Assembly (NCBI GenBank): GCA_041399065.1
Contig: JAWKTN010000012.1
Span: 124,001-188,000, forward strand
Length of the DNA stretch: 64,000 nt
Reading direction: 5' to 3'
From: JAGQPD01 sp020426865
GTDB lineage: Bacteria; Planctomycetota; Planctomycetia; Pirellulales; Pirellulaceae
Under the pieces are notes generated by a model, which worked only from the letters and a program-made list of their open reading frames with translations, made no database searches and was not told the origin of the DNA. Shown piece after piece: positions 42,857 through 52,398 of this stretch. The number at the start of each line of letters is the position of its first letter. Within the stretch, counting starts at the first letter, position 1. The position numbers and the translations under genes were made by a program.

Positions 42857-45577
42857 CTACGCCCACAACGGATTGACTTTGTCGGGATCGACCCCCAACA
42901 TCTTGATCGCATCGGTTACCGTTTGAGCTTTGACTTGTCCCCGTTGATGCAGTTGCCAAAGAGCCGCAATCGTAATGCATTCGGCGTCGACTTCAAAGTG
43001 TCGTCGCAGGTTTTCGCGAGTTTCACTGCGGCCCATGCCGTCGGTCCCCAGCGCGAACAGGCCGCCGGGTACCCACGGGTCGATTTGCTCAGCCAAGGCT
43101 TGCACATAGTCCGACGCCGCGATGAACGGCCCAGCCTCGTCTTGCAGCAACTGCTCCAAATACGATTTCCGCGGTGGCTCGCTTGGATGCAGCATGTTCC
43201 AATGCAGGCAATCACGCGCTTCTCGACGCAATTGCGTGTAGCTGGTGACGCTCCATACATTGCTGGAGATCCCGAAATCTTCCGCAAGGATCTTCTGAGC
43301 CCCCAGCGCGGATCGCAAGATCGCGCCGCTGCCAAACAGTTGTACCTTCGAGCGGCTATCGGGAACGTCCAACGCGTTCAACTTGTACATTCCCTTGATG
43401 ATTCCCTCTTCCACGCCAGCCGGCATGGCCGGCATCGTGTACTCTTCGTTTTCGAGTGTGATGTAATAGATGGCCGTTTCGCCCTCGGAATAAAGGCGCC
43501 GCAATCCGTCCATCACGATCACGGTAGTTTCGTAGGCATACGCTGGGTCATAGGCGCGGACCGTCGGGAAGGCGATGGCATTGAGCAAGCTGTGGCCGTC
43601 TTGATGTTGCAACCCTTCGCCATTGAGCGTGGTGCGTCCGGCCGTGCCACCAATCAGAAACCCCTTCGCTCGCATGTCGGCCGCAGCCCAGATCAAGTCG
43701 CCAATCCGCTGGAAACCAAACATCGAATAGTAGATGAAAAACGGAATCATGTTGACGCCGTGCTGGCTATAGGACGTGCCTGCCGCGACAAAGGACGACA
43801 TCGATCCGGCCTCGGTAATGCCCTCTTCCAGGATCTGGCCGTCCTCCGCCTCTTTGTAATACATCAATTGGTCCGAATCGACCGGCTCGTACAATTGCCC
43901 AGCATGCGCATAGATGCCTACCTGACGGAACATACCTTCCATCCCAAACGTTCGCGATTCGTCCGGGACGATCGGTACGATGTTCTTGCCAATCCGTCGA
44001 TCGCGACAGAGTTTGGCCAGCAGCCGCACAAAACCCATCGTCGTCGATAAGGTTTTGTCTTGGCTGCCAGCCAGAAAGTCCTGGAACTCTTCCAACTTGG
44101 GCGTCTCCATCGTCGGCGGTGCTGTCGGCCGACTCGGAACGCTGCCATTGAGCGCGGCGCGGCGAGCTCGCAAGTATTTCATTTCGACACTGTCTTCCGG
44201 CGGCCGATAGAATGGGGCCTTGGCGACATCTTCGTCCGAGATGGGAATGCCGAATCGACTGCGGAATTCCCGAAGCTCCTCTTCGTTGGCCTTCTTTTTG
44301 TTGTGAGCGATATTGCGGCCTTCCCCGACCTCGCCTAACCCGTACCCCTTGATCGTTTTCGCCAGAATCACCGTCGGGCAGCCGTTGTTCAACTCCGTCG
44401 CCAACTTATAAGCGGCAAAAACCTTTTCCGGATCGTGGCCGCCACGCCGCATCCGTTCGAGCTTGTCGTCGGAATAGTTCGCGACCATTTCCAGCAATTC
44501 GGGATACTTGCCGAAAAAATGTTCGCGGATGTACCCGCCTGTCATGCCGGTGTACTTCTGGTACTGGCCGTCCACCACTTCGTCCATCCGGCGTGTCAGT
44601 AATCCGTCGGTGTCCAGCTCCAAGAGCGGATCCCAATCATCGCCCCATATGACCTTGATCACGTTCCAGCCCGCACCGCGGAACGCGCCCTCGAGCTCTT
44701 GGATGATCTTCCCGTTGCCGCGAACCGGGCCGTCCAATCGCTGCAGATTGCAGTTGATTACGAAGATCAAGTTATCGAGCTGTTCACGCGATGCCAACGT
44801 GATGGCCCCCAACGTTTCGGGCTCGTCACATTCGCCGTCCCCCAAGAACGCCCATACACGCCGCCCGTCGGTTTTCTTGATCCCACGGTCCTCGAGATAG
44901 CGATTAAATCGCGCCTGATAAATCGCCATGATCGGAGCCAGCCCCATCGACACTGTGGGGAACTCCCAAAAATCTGGCATTAACCACGGATGTGGATACG
45001 ACGATAGACCACGCTCCGGTTGCAACTCGCGGCGAAAACACTCCAGATTCTCCTCCCGCAACCGCCCTTCGATAAAGGCACGGGAATAGATCCCGGGTGA
45101 CGCGTGCCCCTGGAAGTAGATCATGTCGCCACTGTATCCGTCCTCCCCCCGCCCCCGAAAGAAATGATTGAATCCGACTTCATACAGGGTCGCTGCCGAT
45201 GCAAACGTCGAAATGTGACCGCCAATGCCGTCGAACTGCTTGTTCGCCCGTACCACCATGGCCATCGCGTTCCACCGGATGATGCTCTTGATCCGCCGCT
45301 CAATCTCGCGATTTCCCGGATACGCCGGCTGCTCGTTCCGCGGGATCGTGTTGACATACGGCGTCGTCGATCGAATCGGCAACTTTACTCCAGCACGCCG
45401 CGCCTGATCTTCCAGCGTCCGCAATAAATACGCCGCGCGCTGCGGTCCTCGACTCTCAATCACATACTGTAATGACTCGATCCATTCCTGCGTTTCCGCC
45501 GGGTCCACGTCCGTACGCCCCCCGGCCGGCTCGTCCGGTAGCGTCTCCCCATCCGGCAAAATCTTGACGTCGGCCAT
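42857..45577 (-). CDS. aceE: Pyruvate dehydrogenase E1, homodimeric type
   Basis: The 906-aa product matches AceE: N-terminal WIESLQYVIESRGP, HISTFASAATLYEVGFNHFF, the thiamine diphosphate motif GDGECDEPETLGAI ... NCNLQRLDGP, and GTAGRTTLNGEGLQHQDGHS in the C-terminal half. It decarboxylates pyruvate and passes the acetyl group to the lipoyl arm of AceF. No lpd lies here. The 490-bp gap upstream (45578-46067) contains the hairpin at 45987. Confidence 0.96.
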   Translation of the reverse strand: MADVKILPDGETLPDEPAGGRTDVDPAETQEWIESLQYVIESRGPQRAAYLLRTLEDQARRAGVKLPIRSTTPYVNTIPRNEQPAYPGNREIERRIKSIIRWNAMAMVVRANKQFDGIGGHISTFASAATLYEVGFNHFFRGRGEDGYSGDMIYFQGHASPGIYSRAFIEGRLREENLECFRRELQPERGLSSYPHPWLMPDFWEFPTVSMGLAPIMAIYQARFNRYLEDRGIKKTDGRRVWAFLGDGECDEPETLGAITLASREQLDNLIFVINCNLQRLDGPVRGNGKIIQELEGAFRGAGWNVIKVIWGDDWDPLLELDTDGLLTRRMDEVVDGQYQKYTGMTGGYIREHFFGKYPELLEMVANYSDDKLERMRRGGHDPEKVFAAYKLATELNNGCPTVILAKTIKGYGLGEVGEGRNIAHNKKKANEEELREFRSRFGIPISDEDVAKAPFYRPPEDSVEMKYLRARRAALNGSVPSRPTAPPTMETPKLEEFQDFLAGSQDKTLSTTMGFVRLLAKLCRDRRIGKNIVPIVPDESRTFGMEGMFRQVGIYAHAGQLYEPVDSDQLMYYKEAEDGQILEEGITEAGSMSSFVAAGTSYSQHGVNMIPFFIYYSMFGFQRIGDLIWAAADMRAKGFLIGGTAGRTTLNGEGLQHQDGHSLLNAIAFPTVRAYDPAYAYETTVIVMDGLRRLYSEGETAIYYITLENEEYTMPAMPAGVEEGIIKGMYKLNALDVPDSRSKVQLFGSGAILRSALGAQKILAEDFGISSNVWSVTSYTQLRREARDCLHWNMLHPSEPPRKSYLEQLLQDEAGPFIAASDYVQALAEQIDPWVPGGLFALGTDGMGRSETRENLRRHFEVDAECITIAALWQLHQRGQVKAQTVTDAIKMLGVDPDKVNPLWA

Positions 45578-45986
45578 CGTAATGTTCCCCTTTCTCCGTT
45601 TCTCCTCGTCCGGATTCTCACCCGGCTGCCGCTCTGCTCGTTCTCTTCCGCAGTCGTTGTGCCACTTGCGATGCCCACGTGCGAACTCTCAGCCCGCTCG
45701 TTATCGACTTCGTTCGCTCCGTTGCTGCCCAACTCGGCTTGGATACGCACACCAAATCATTAAGGGGCGTGGGGCCATCCAAACCCATAGAAATCGTCCG
45801 CGACAACTGCTTCCAGCTTGCCGGGCTGGGATGCCGAGCACGAAACACGATAGATGCCCCGCTCGAGTTCTCTCGCGACTACCCATTTTCTACGAGAATC
45901 GATTCCCCGTAAAGGTCGAATAGGCGATTGTAGCCATCAAGGGTGCATCGGAATATGTAGAAAACGGCTTGTTTTTGAAGGTTTTT
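45578..45986. other. Gene-free leader upstream of aceE
   Basis: The open frames here have no recognisable family. The region is GC-rich near aceE and AT-richer after about 45880. Promoters are expected, but none is clear by eye. Confidence 0.4.
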
Positions 45987-46019
45987 GCTTGCGCGTCTGG
46001 TCTGGTCAGACGCGCAAGC
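45987..46019. repeat. Perfect 13-bp inverted repeat (hairpin)
   Basis: GCTTGCGCGTCTG (45987-45999) and CAGACGCGCAAGC (46007-46019) pair perfectly across a 7-nt loop. A T-run lies on the upstream side only, so it does not fit an intrinsic terminator reading rightward, and the minus-strand transcript would have an A-run. It stands between csrA and the aceE leader, 48 bp after the csrA stop. Confidence 0.75.
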
Positions 46020-46067
46020 TTCACCGAAGTAAGATAGCGCGGCAGACAACACGTGAGGCCGCGTCGC

Positions 46068-46298
46068 CTAACTGTCGCTGCTTACGTCCTGTGCACGGCC
46101 GTTGTTTTCCGAGCCCGCCGCGTTCTTCTTTTGGTTCTCACGCTGGATGGCATCGTATACCTCTTGGCGATGGACCGGGATATCCGTGGGCGCCTCGATC
46201 CCCAGCCGAACCTTGTCACCACGAATGTCCACTATCGTGATAACTACGTCGTCGCCAATCATGATGCTTTCGTCGCGATGTCTCGATAAAACCAGCAT
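46068..46298 (-). CDS. csrA: Carbon storage regulator CsrA
   Basis: AGGAG sits just before ATG 46298. The 76-aa product starts MLVLSRHRDESIMIGDDVVI, with IRGDKVRLGIEAPTDIPVHRQEVYDAI, the RNA-binding CsrA/RsmA fold. The C-terminal tail (about 25 residues, polar) is longer than in the 61-aa E. coli protein. It binds GGA-containing leaders and controls translation of carbon, motility and biofilm genes. Its own ribosome site AGGAG is a possible autoregulatory target. Confidence 0.95.
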   Translation of the reverse strand: MLVLSRHRDESIMIGDDVVITIVDIRGDKVRLGIEAPTDIPVHRQEVYDAIQRENQKKNAAGSENNGRAQDVSSDS

Positions 46299-46621
46299 GT
46301 CCGTGCTCCTTCTATGCTTAGCTGTTACGCTCGACGCGATCCCCAACTGCGATTTTTACTCAAAAAAGGACTCGCCGCGCGGGTGATTTGTTTACCGGGT
46401 GGATTGCAATCGATTCCGAAAGGCGCTCGATGCTCGCCCGCCCTTCCTCTCGACCTTGTTCGTATATCTCTAGGATGCCTGCCGCGAAGTCCGGGCGTTC
46501 CCTGTGACGGTTCCCGAACCCCTTCTGACATCACTGTCTGCCCAGATATATCGTCCGCACAGATTGCCTATGATAGCTATTTACCGAAACCGTTGCAGGT
46601 TTTCTATTTTACCAGAAGCGG
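46299..46621. other. Gene-free gap between lptF/G-type gene and csrA
   Basis: This 323-bp gap lies between two minus-strand genes. No protein or RNA gene was recognised. It should carry the csrA promoter, but no convincing element was seen. Confidence 0.4.
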
Positions 46622-47788
46622 TTAGGCCGGCACTGGCGATGCTGCCGGTCGCGACGGTCGTCCATCGGCAAACGGCGCGAACATTGCTGCGGCGGTGGGG
46701 ATGAGGATAATCAGTGGCAGCCAGGCGGCCTGAATCGGGGAGAGCAGGCCATGGATGCCCAGGCCTTGGCAGGTGAGACCAAGGATGGTGAATCCGGCCA
46801 CCGCCAGAAGGCATTTTCCTGCGGCCAGGAAGACATTTCGCCCCTCACCGGACACGGCCAACGGCAGTGCCAGAAACAGCAGGCAAACGTCCAGTATCGG
46901 CTGTACCATTCGGCCGTGCACCAGCACTCGCACGTCATCGCCAAAATCGAGACTGGGGTTGCGAAGGCCGGCCAGTAGCTCCGTGGTCGACGAGCACTGT
47001 TGCCACTTCTGTCCGCGATGCAGTTGCTCGAACGAAAGGTTACTTACAAGAAAACACTCGTTGGGCTTCAACCAGGGAGTGTCCTTGGGGGACAGGACGA
47101 GCCAACGGTGTTGGTGGGCCAGCGAATCGGTCTGGGCGATCCGTTCGTGGTCGGTAGTTTCGACGAGCAAATAACCGGCCGGATGGTCGGCATTGGCTTC
47201 TTGGTAGTATGCGTTGGAGGCAGCGATTTGCCGTCCGATGTTATGCCAGGTTTGTGGTAGTCGTAGCCGGATTGACGAGATCCGTCGATCTTTGGCATAC
47301 AGCGCGTCGCCCGACAGGATGACGTTGGTTTCGTTATCAAAGCGTGGTTGCATGGGATCGGCCCGATCGCTGATGAGGTCTTCCGCTTCATGACACAACA
47401 ACGCCCGGCATCGGGGCACGATCAACTCGCGATTGACCGCCGCGATCATACTGATGACCACGGTTGCGATGACCAACGGTTTGACAACTCGCCACGGCGG
47501 AATCCCTCCCGCCATGATGGCCGTCCATTCATTATGGCGACGCAACCAGGCAATGGTCATCACTGCGGCGATGACCGCCACCACGCGACTGGATAAATCG
47601 AAAAACCACGGCACGCGTGCCGAGTAGTACGAGCCCAGCAATTCCAGGACCTGATCGCCTCCATGATCGAGGAAACGCGACAGATTGCTCACGAAGTCGG
47701 CGACGACAAACAGCCCCAGCAAACTAATGAAACTGGCCAGGAACACCCGCAGGTATTGGCGCAATAAATAGCAATCGAATGTTCCCAT
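46622..47788 (-). CDS. LptF/LptG-family permease (YjgP/YjgQ)
   Basis: The start is set at ATG 47788 (MGTFDCYLLRQYLRVFL). The 388-aa product has the typical layout: three N-terminal membrane helices, a periplasmic beta-jellyroll (about 110-280) and three C-terminal helices. YLLRQYLRVFLASF and NEWTAIMAGGIPPWRVVKPL are family hallmarks. It is a subunit of the ABC complex that extracts lipopolysaccharide for transport to the outer membrane. LptF or LptG cannot be told apart here, and no partner gene is adjacent. Confidence 0.85.
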   Translation of the reverse strand: MGTFDCYLLRQYLRVFLASFISLLGLFVVADFVSNLSRFLDHGGDQVLELLGSYYSARVPWFFDLSSRVVAVIAAVMTIAWLRRHNEWTAIMAGGIPPWRVVKPLVIATVVISMIAAVNRELIVPRCRALLCHEAEDLISDRADPMQPRFDNETNVILSGDALYAKDRRISSIRLRLPQTWHNIGRQIAASNAYYQEANADHPAGYLLVETTDHERIAQTDSLAHQHRWLVLSPKDTPWLKPNECFLVSNLSFEQLHRGQKWQQCSSTTELLAGLRNPSLDFGDDVRVLVHGRMVQPILDVCLLFLALPLAVSGEGRNVFLAAGKCLLAVAGFTILGLTCQGLGIHGLLSPIQAAWLPLIILIPTAAAMFAPFADGRPSRPAASPVPA

Positions 47789-48255
47789 GAATACGACACA
47801 CGTGACAGAACTGGAAGCTCCAAGATGGTAAAGTAGATCGCATCCCAGCAACCGTCAAGATCGAATGTGCTAGCGTGACACAGATGCTAGCATCCAGCGG
47901 AGCCTACAAACCGCGGCGAATAGTAGGTGACATGCCATCAGCAACTGTGTGATGTTCGTACATGTCGACGAACGCAGCGAATAATGAAACATCGTCGGGC
48001 TCCCGCTCCTCGCCGTTTCGAACACATGCGATTCACTTTGCCAACGCGTCCATTAGCAGTGGAATGAAGATGTCACGATGGTATCGAATTTACTCCGATT
48101 GTACCAGGCAGTGTGGCAGACGCGGAACAGTAAGGCGATCGTTCTCCGTCGTGAAGTCGTCTTGTCCAATCGTCACATTGCCGATACAAACGGTGTCAGG
48201 TTGCGAGTTGGGCACCTGCCGTCTCTGCTAGCGGACTCTTTAGGAATCTAACACG
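47789..48255. other. Divergent gene-free region
   Basis: This lies between the lptF/G-type gene and the fatty-acid hydroxylase. It contains the 12-bp palindrome GATGCTAGCATC at 47883-47894. An open frame at 47962-48231 has no family resemblance or ribosome site. Confidence 0.4.
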
Positions 48256-49278
48256 ATGATGCTGCAGCGGCGTAACGCGTGGTTGGTGATCGTAATGCTG
48301 CTGGGAAACATCACCACCTTCCTCCTACTCGCCTACTTTTGCCCAATGGCACTGAAGCGCATCTGGCACGCGCAATGGCTCTCGTTCATTGAATACGATT
48401 TCGGCAGATTGACTCGTTACCTCGCAGTCCTGCTCCTCTGCTTGACTGTCGAGGCGAGCGTTCTCGGATGGCACAACTGCTCCTTGCGGCGTCTTTTGCG
48501 TCCGTCGTTGTCAGCACGGCACGATCTGGTTGTCGCACTGATCAATGCGTCCGGATTCGTGGGAGTCGTATTGATATTCTTCACGTTCGGCACGGCGCGA
48601 TTGCTCCCCGGCGCGGTGCATCACTTCCTCCGTACCGAGTGGCTCGCATCGCTACAACTGCCGATCGTCAGCTATCTAGTTTGGTCCGTCGTCAGTGACT
48701 TTGTGCACTATTGGCATCACCGAGCGATGCACACCTTCAAGGTTTTTTGGGAGCTGCACAAGTACCATCACGCGGCGACGGAGCTGAATATGTTGACAGG
48801 AGGGCGTGTTCATTTTGTGGAAAAAGCATCGTTGTTGGTTTGCCAATCGGTGCCGCTAGCACTGCTGGGGGCAACGGTGGAATCGTTCGTGTATGTGGCC
48901 GCTGCCCGTCAAGTGTTGGAGTTGTTCCAGCATTCCATGGTTCGTTGGGACTTTGGTTGGGCAGGGCAATGGCTGGTGTACTCGCCGGTAGGTCACCGAA
49001 TTCACCATTCGCCGGAGCGCCAGCATTGGGACTGCAATTTTGGTAATCTCTTGCCGATTTGGGACCATATGTTTGGCACATGGTACCAGGGAACTGATGT
49101 CAACGAAACGGTGGGGGTATCGAACAACTATCTGGTGACCGGCAGTGTGTGGGGCGGCATCATCACCGCCTATCGAAGGGCGGTACAGGAATTCTGGCGA
49201 TCGCTCATCACGGGCCGCTGGATTGCGGAACACATCGCTGAGGCACGAGCTGAACGGGACCGGACGGATTCGCGGTGA
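48256..49278 (+). CDS. Fatty acid hydroxylase / sterol desaturase-family membrane enzyme
   Basis: The 340-aa integral membrane protein has the di-iron histidine boxes of the family in order: HYWHHRAMH, HKYHHA, and HRIHHS with a following DHMFGTWY. Four hydrophobic segments are visible (about 8-30, 50-70, 88-115, 130-150). These enzymes use a di-iron centre and oxygen to hydroxylate or desaturate lipids. A planctomycete lipid or hopanoid-like substrate is possible but not shown. Confidence 0.88.
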   Translation: MMLQRRNAWLVIVMLLGNITTFLLLAYFCPMALKRIWHAQWLSFIEYDFGRLTRYLAVLLLCLTVEASVLGWHNCSLRRLLRPSLSARHDLVVALINASGFVGVVLIFFTFGTARLLPGAVHHFLRTEWLASLQLPIVSYLVWSVVSDFVHYWHHRAMHTFKVFWELHKYHHAATELNMLTGGRVHFVEKASLLVCQSVPLALLGATVESFVYVAAARQVLELFQHSMVRWDFGWAGQWLVYSPVGHRIHHSPERQHWDCNFGNLLPIWDHMFGTWYQGTDVNETVGVSNNYLVTGSVWGGIITAYRRAVQEFWRSLITGRWIAEHIAEARAERDRTDSR

Positions 49279-49506
49279 GACTGTGCTTGCCTTGCTATCG
49301 CCGCTCGCACAGCGCCCAATAGGTTTCTGAATGGGTCATCGAGAATGGGTCATCGATGCGCCCTGTTCCGGTCATGCTGTATTTACCGGGCATAGCGGCT
49401 GAGCCTTAGAATCTCACCGTAGCAGCTGGAACTGTCGATGCGAAGGAAGTGGCCGCGACGGTAATCGCGGTTGCTACACTTCTCTCAATCTTCCGGAACC
49501 GCCCGC

Positions 49507-51210
49507 ATGTTTTCCCGACTTCGCACATTTCTCATTCCGCTTGGCCAAATGACGTTGATGGCCAGTTTCCTTGCCGTCCCGGCGTGCCGAACACCGAGTT
49601 GGTGCCCAACTCGCGCGTTGCGGTGTGTGCCCCAGGTCGCCGACATGGCGGCACCCTATTACTGGTCGCAATCTGCCAGTCCGGGGGCAGCTGACAGTGT
49701 GCCGGTATCCGACAGCTCACCCGCGGCGGAACAACGACGCGACGCGTTGGTGCAGCCGACAGCTTACCGTGAGCCTGAGGATACTACCGAGTCGGCCAAT
49801 CCGTTTCAGCTATCCCCGATACTGCCGGGTGCGGACACGCCACCGCTGAAGGTCCCTCGAGCCACTGACAAGGAACTGGCAGAGTCGCAGCGTGCGGAGA
49901 TCTTCGCCGAGCTTTATCCGATGATCACGGGCGCACCGTACGTCCCGGCAGCGGCTCCGGACGAGGCACTCGGCGCCATGGGATTGGACCAGTTGCAGCA
50001 GCTTGCGCGAGAGCATCACCCATCCCTTCGCGCGGCGGCGGCGGCGGTCGAGGGAGCACGTGGGAGGATGATTCAAGCAGGACTGCCGCCCAATCCTCAG
50101 ATGGGATATCAGGCGGATACAGTGCGTACGGCGTTCACGGACGGGTACCATGGGGGATACATCCAACAGACGATTGTCACCGCGCAAAAATTGGGATTAG
50201 CGGCGCAGGCTGCCGCTTGGGACCACGCGAATGCCTGTTTGGAACTGCAACGAACCTGGTATACCGTCGTATCGGAGGTGCGTCGCCAGTACTTTCATGC
50301 CTTGACGGCACGCCAACGGTTGCAGTTAGCCGAAGCCCTGTCAGAGTTATCGCAGCGTGCCTACGCGGCTCAGATTGAATTGGTTAAAGCGGGCGAAGCA
50401 GCGGCGTATGAACCGTTGCAACTGCGAGTTCTCACGACACAAGCACGGGCTTCGATCATTCAAGCTCAACAGGAATCCGTCGCCGCATGGCGGGCATTGG
50501 CGGCCGCAACAGGGGTCCCATCGATGGCGGCGGCACCGCTGGAGGGGAATATCGAGTGCCCGGTTCCGGAGATCGACTATGAATACGCGGCGACGCATCT
50601 GTTGTCGACCCATACCGATGTCAAAATCGCTCGAAATACAATCTGCAAAGAACGAACGCTGGTAGAACTTGCCGATCGCACGCCGATCCCCAACATTGAC
50701 GTGGGGGTTGTATTGCAGCGTGATTACACATTTACTCCCGGCACGATGACTTACAACTTGATGGTGGGAGGAGAGATTCCATTGTTTGATCGCAATCAGG
50801 GAAACCGGATTGCCAAGCGGGCCGACATGGCGGAAGCATGCCGACGTGTCACAGAAACGGAAAATCACTTGCTAGCCAGACTGGCACCGGCGTTTGCGCG
50901 ATACGAGGCGAATCGGCAGTTGGCGACAAGTTTTCGCAACGACGCATTGCGGGATCAGGTGCGGGCCTACCGTGGTGTCTACCAGCGTTACCACACCGAT
51001 CCGACCGGCATCAGCTACAACGACATCATCGTGGCGCAGCAAACGCTGGCCGCCACGCTAACACAGTATTTGGGCATACTCGACGCCCAGTGGCAAGGAG
51101 CAGTCGACGTGGGGGAGCTGCTGCAAGTCAATGACATCTTCGCGCTCGGTCCGCCGGAAGGACAGTCGATCGAGGTTACTGCCAACGACTCTCCCCCGTC
51201 CCTTCCGTAA
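49507..51210 (+). CDS. TolC-like outer membrane efflux lipoprotein
   Basis: ATG 49507 is chosen; an upstream TTG at 49471 is possible. The 567-aa product has a lipoprotein signal (MASFLAVPAC lipobox), a Pro/Ser-rich linker and an OEP-type duplicated helical barrel from about residue 155 (LAREHHPSLRAAAAAVEGARGRMIQAGLPPNPQ, YHTDPTGISYNDIIVAQQTL). It would be the outer channel of a tripartite efflux or metal-export system. No inner-membrane partner follows. Its 3' end overlaps the opposite-strand purM by 35 bp. Confidence 0.88.
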   Translation: MFSRLRTFLIPLGQMTLMASFLAVPACRTPSWCPTRALRCVPQVADMAAPYYWSQSASPGAADSVPVSDSSPAAEQRRDALVQPTAYREPEDTTESANPFQLSPILPGADTPPLKVPRATDKELAESQRAEIFAELYPMITGAPYVPAAAPDEALGAMGLDQLQQLAREHHPSLRAAAAAVEGARGRMIQAGLPPNPQMGYQADTVRTAFTDGYHGGYIQQTIVTAQKLGLAAQAAAWDHANACLELQRTWYTVVSEVRRQYFHALTARQRLQLAEALSELSQRAYAAQIELVKAGEAAAYEPLQLRVLTTQARASIIQAQQESVAAWRALAAATGVPSMAAAPLEGNIECPVPEIDYEYAATHLLSTHTDVKIARNTICKERTLVELADRTPIPNIDVGVVLQRDYTFTPGTMTYNLMVGGEIPLFDRNQGNRIAKRADMAEACRRVTETENHLLARLAPAFARYEANRQLATSFRNDALRDQVRAYRGVYQRYHTDPTGISYNDIIVAQQTLAATLTQYLGILDAQWQGAVDVGELLQVNDIFALGPPEGQSIEVTANDSPPSLP

Positions 51211-52237
51211 CGGTACCGATCACGGTGGTAGCGTATCCACGGTCATTGAACATCTGCTGGATGTTCGAAGCGTAGAAATGACTCACCACCAAGACCAAGC
51301 CGACTCCCATATTGAATACCGAAAACATTTCGTCCTCGTCGACCTCGCCGAGCTGCTGGAGCCAGGGGAAGACCGGCGGGATCTCCCACGATCCGCGAGC
51401 AAACAGGGCGTCGACATTTTTGGGAAGAATTCGGCCGACGTTTTCCAGTAACCCGCCGCCGGTAATATGAGCAATTCCATGCACGACGTTCTTGACTTTG
51501 TAGTGCCCCAAGACTTTTCGCAATTGCGAGACATAGATGCGAGTGGGGTGGAGCAGGGCATCGCCCACAGTTGTCTGCAACGGCTCGATCATGTCACCAA
51601 CTTGCAAGTTCGCGATATCGAACACGATCTTGCGCGCCAGACTGAAACCATTGGAGTGCAGACCGGACGAGGCAACGCCGAGCAGCACATCGCCGGGTGC
51701 GATTGCCGAACCGTCGATAAGATGATCGCGTTCCACGACACCGACACAAAAGCCAGCCAGATCGTAATCCCCTCGGGCATACAAGTCGGGCATGATCGCC
51801 GTTTCGCCTCCAAGCAGCGCGCAATCAGCTTCGATGCATCCTTGGCTGATCCCGCGTACCACGTCCTCCAACAACGGAGGGTCGTCGTGGCTCATCGCGA
51901 TGTAATCCAGAAAGAACAGCGGTTCCGCTCCGGTACAAATCAAGTCGTTGACGCTCATCGCCACCAGATCGATTCCAACCGTGTGGTGGATGCCAGTGAG
52001 ATTTGCCAGTTTCAATTTCGTACCGACACCATCGGTACACGAGACCAGCACCGGATCGCGGTATTGGCGGGCAAACAGCCGGCTGGCAAAGTCCAGGCGA
52101 AACAGGCCGGCAAACCCTCCGTCGCTTCGGATCACGCGTGGCGAGTACGTTCGGTGCAAGAGAGCGGGGAGACGCTGCATCGCGTCGCGATATTGCTCCA
52201 GGTCAACGCCGGCGCTCTTATAAGTGGCCTTTGCCAT
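51176..52237 (-). CDS. purM: Phosphoribosylformylglycinamidine cyclo-ligase
   Basis: The 353-aa AIR synthetase has the ATP-grasp-like PurM signatures: YKSAGVDLEQYRDAMQ, DGVGTKLKLA, VNDLICTGAEPLFFLDYIA, LLGGETAIMP, GLHSNGFSLARKI and ITGGGLLENVGRILP. It catalyses the fifth step of purine synthesis (FGAM to AIR). It overlaps the 3' end of the TolC-like gene tail to tail by 35 bp. Confidence 0.95.
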   Translation of the reverse strand: MAKATYKSAGVDLEQYRDAMQRLPALLHRTYSPRVIRSDGGFAGLFRLDFASRLFARQYRDPVLVSCTDGVGTKLKLANLTGIHHTVGIDLVAMSVNDLICTGAEPLFFLDYIAMSHDDPPLLEDVVRGISQGCIEADCALLGGETAIMPDLYARGDYDLAGFCVGVVERDHLIDGSAIAPGDVLLGVASSGLHSNGFSLARKIVFDIANLQVGDMIEPLQTTVGDALLHPTRIYVSQLRKVLGHYKVKNVVHGIAHITGGGLLENVGRILPKNVDALFARGSWEIPPVFPWLQQLGEVDEDEMFSVFNMGVGLVLVVSHFYASNIQQMFNDRGYATTVIGTVTEGTGESRWQ

Positions 52238-52398
52238 GTCGACTCACTCGACAAGAGGATCGTAAAAAAACAGCAAGGATTCTAGGGCGGGCGCTCCCAC
52301 CGTGTCAACGGTTCGCCTAACCATCATAGCCAGAACGACCGGCTTCGACTATGGTATGTTCGGGTAACATCAACACCACTGAAGGGAGGAATTCCGCC

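Noticed and set aside
42839..44050. 403-aa plus-strand open frame opposite aceE
   Set aside because: Antisense to aceE, which has complete motifs; the shadow is rich in His/Arg and has no family match.
45987..46019. Intrinsic terminator of csrA
   Set aside because: The hairpin lacks a T-run downstream in the csrA direction.
47962..48231. Possible small plus-strand gene of 89 aa
   Set aside because: Ser/Arg/Cys-rich translation without family match or ribosome site.
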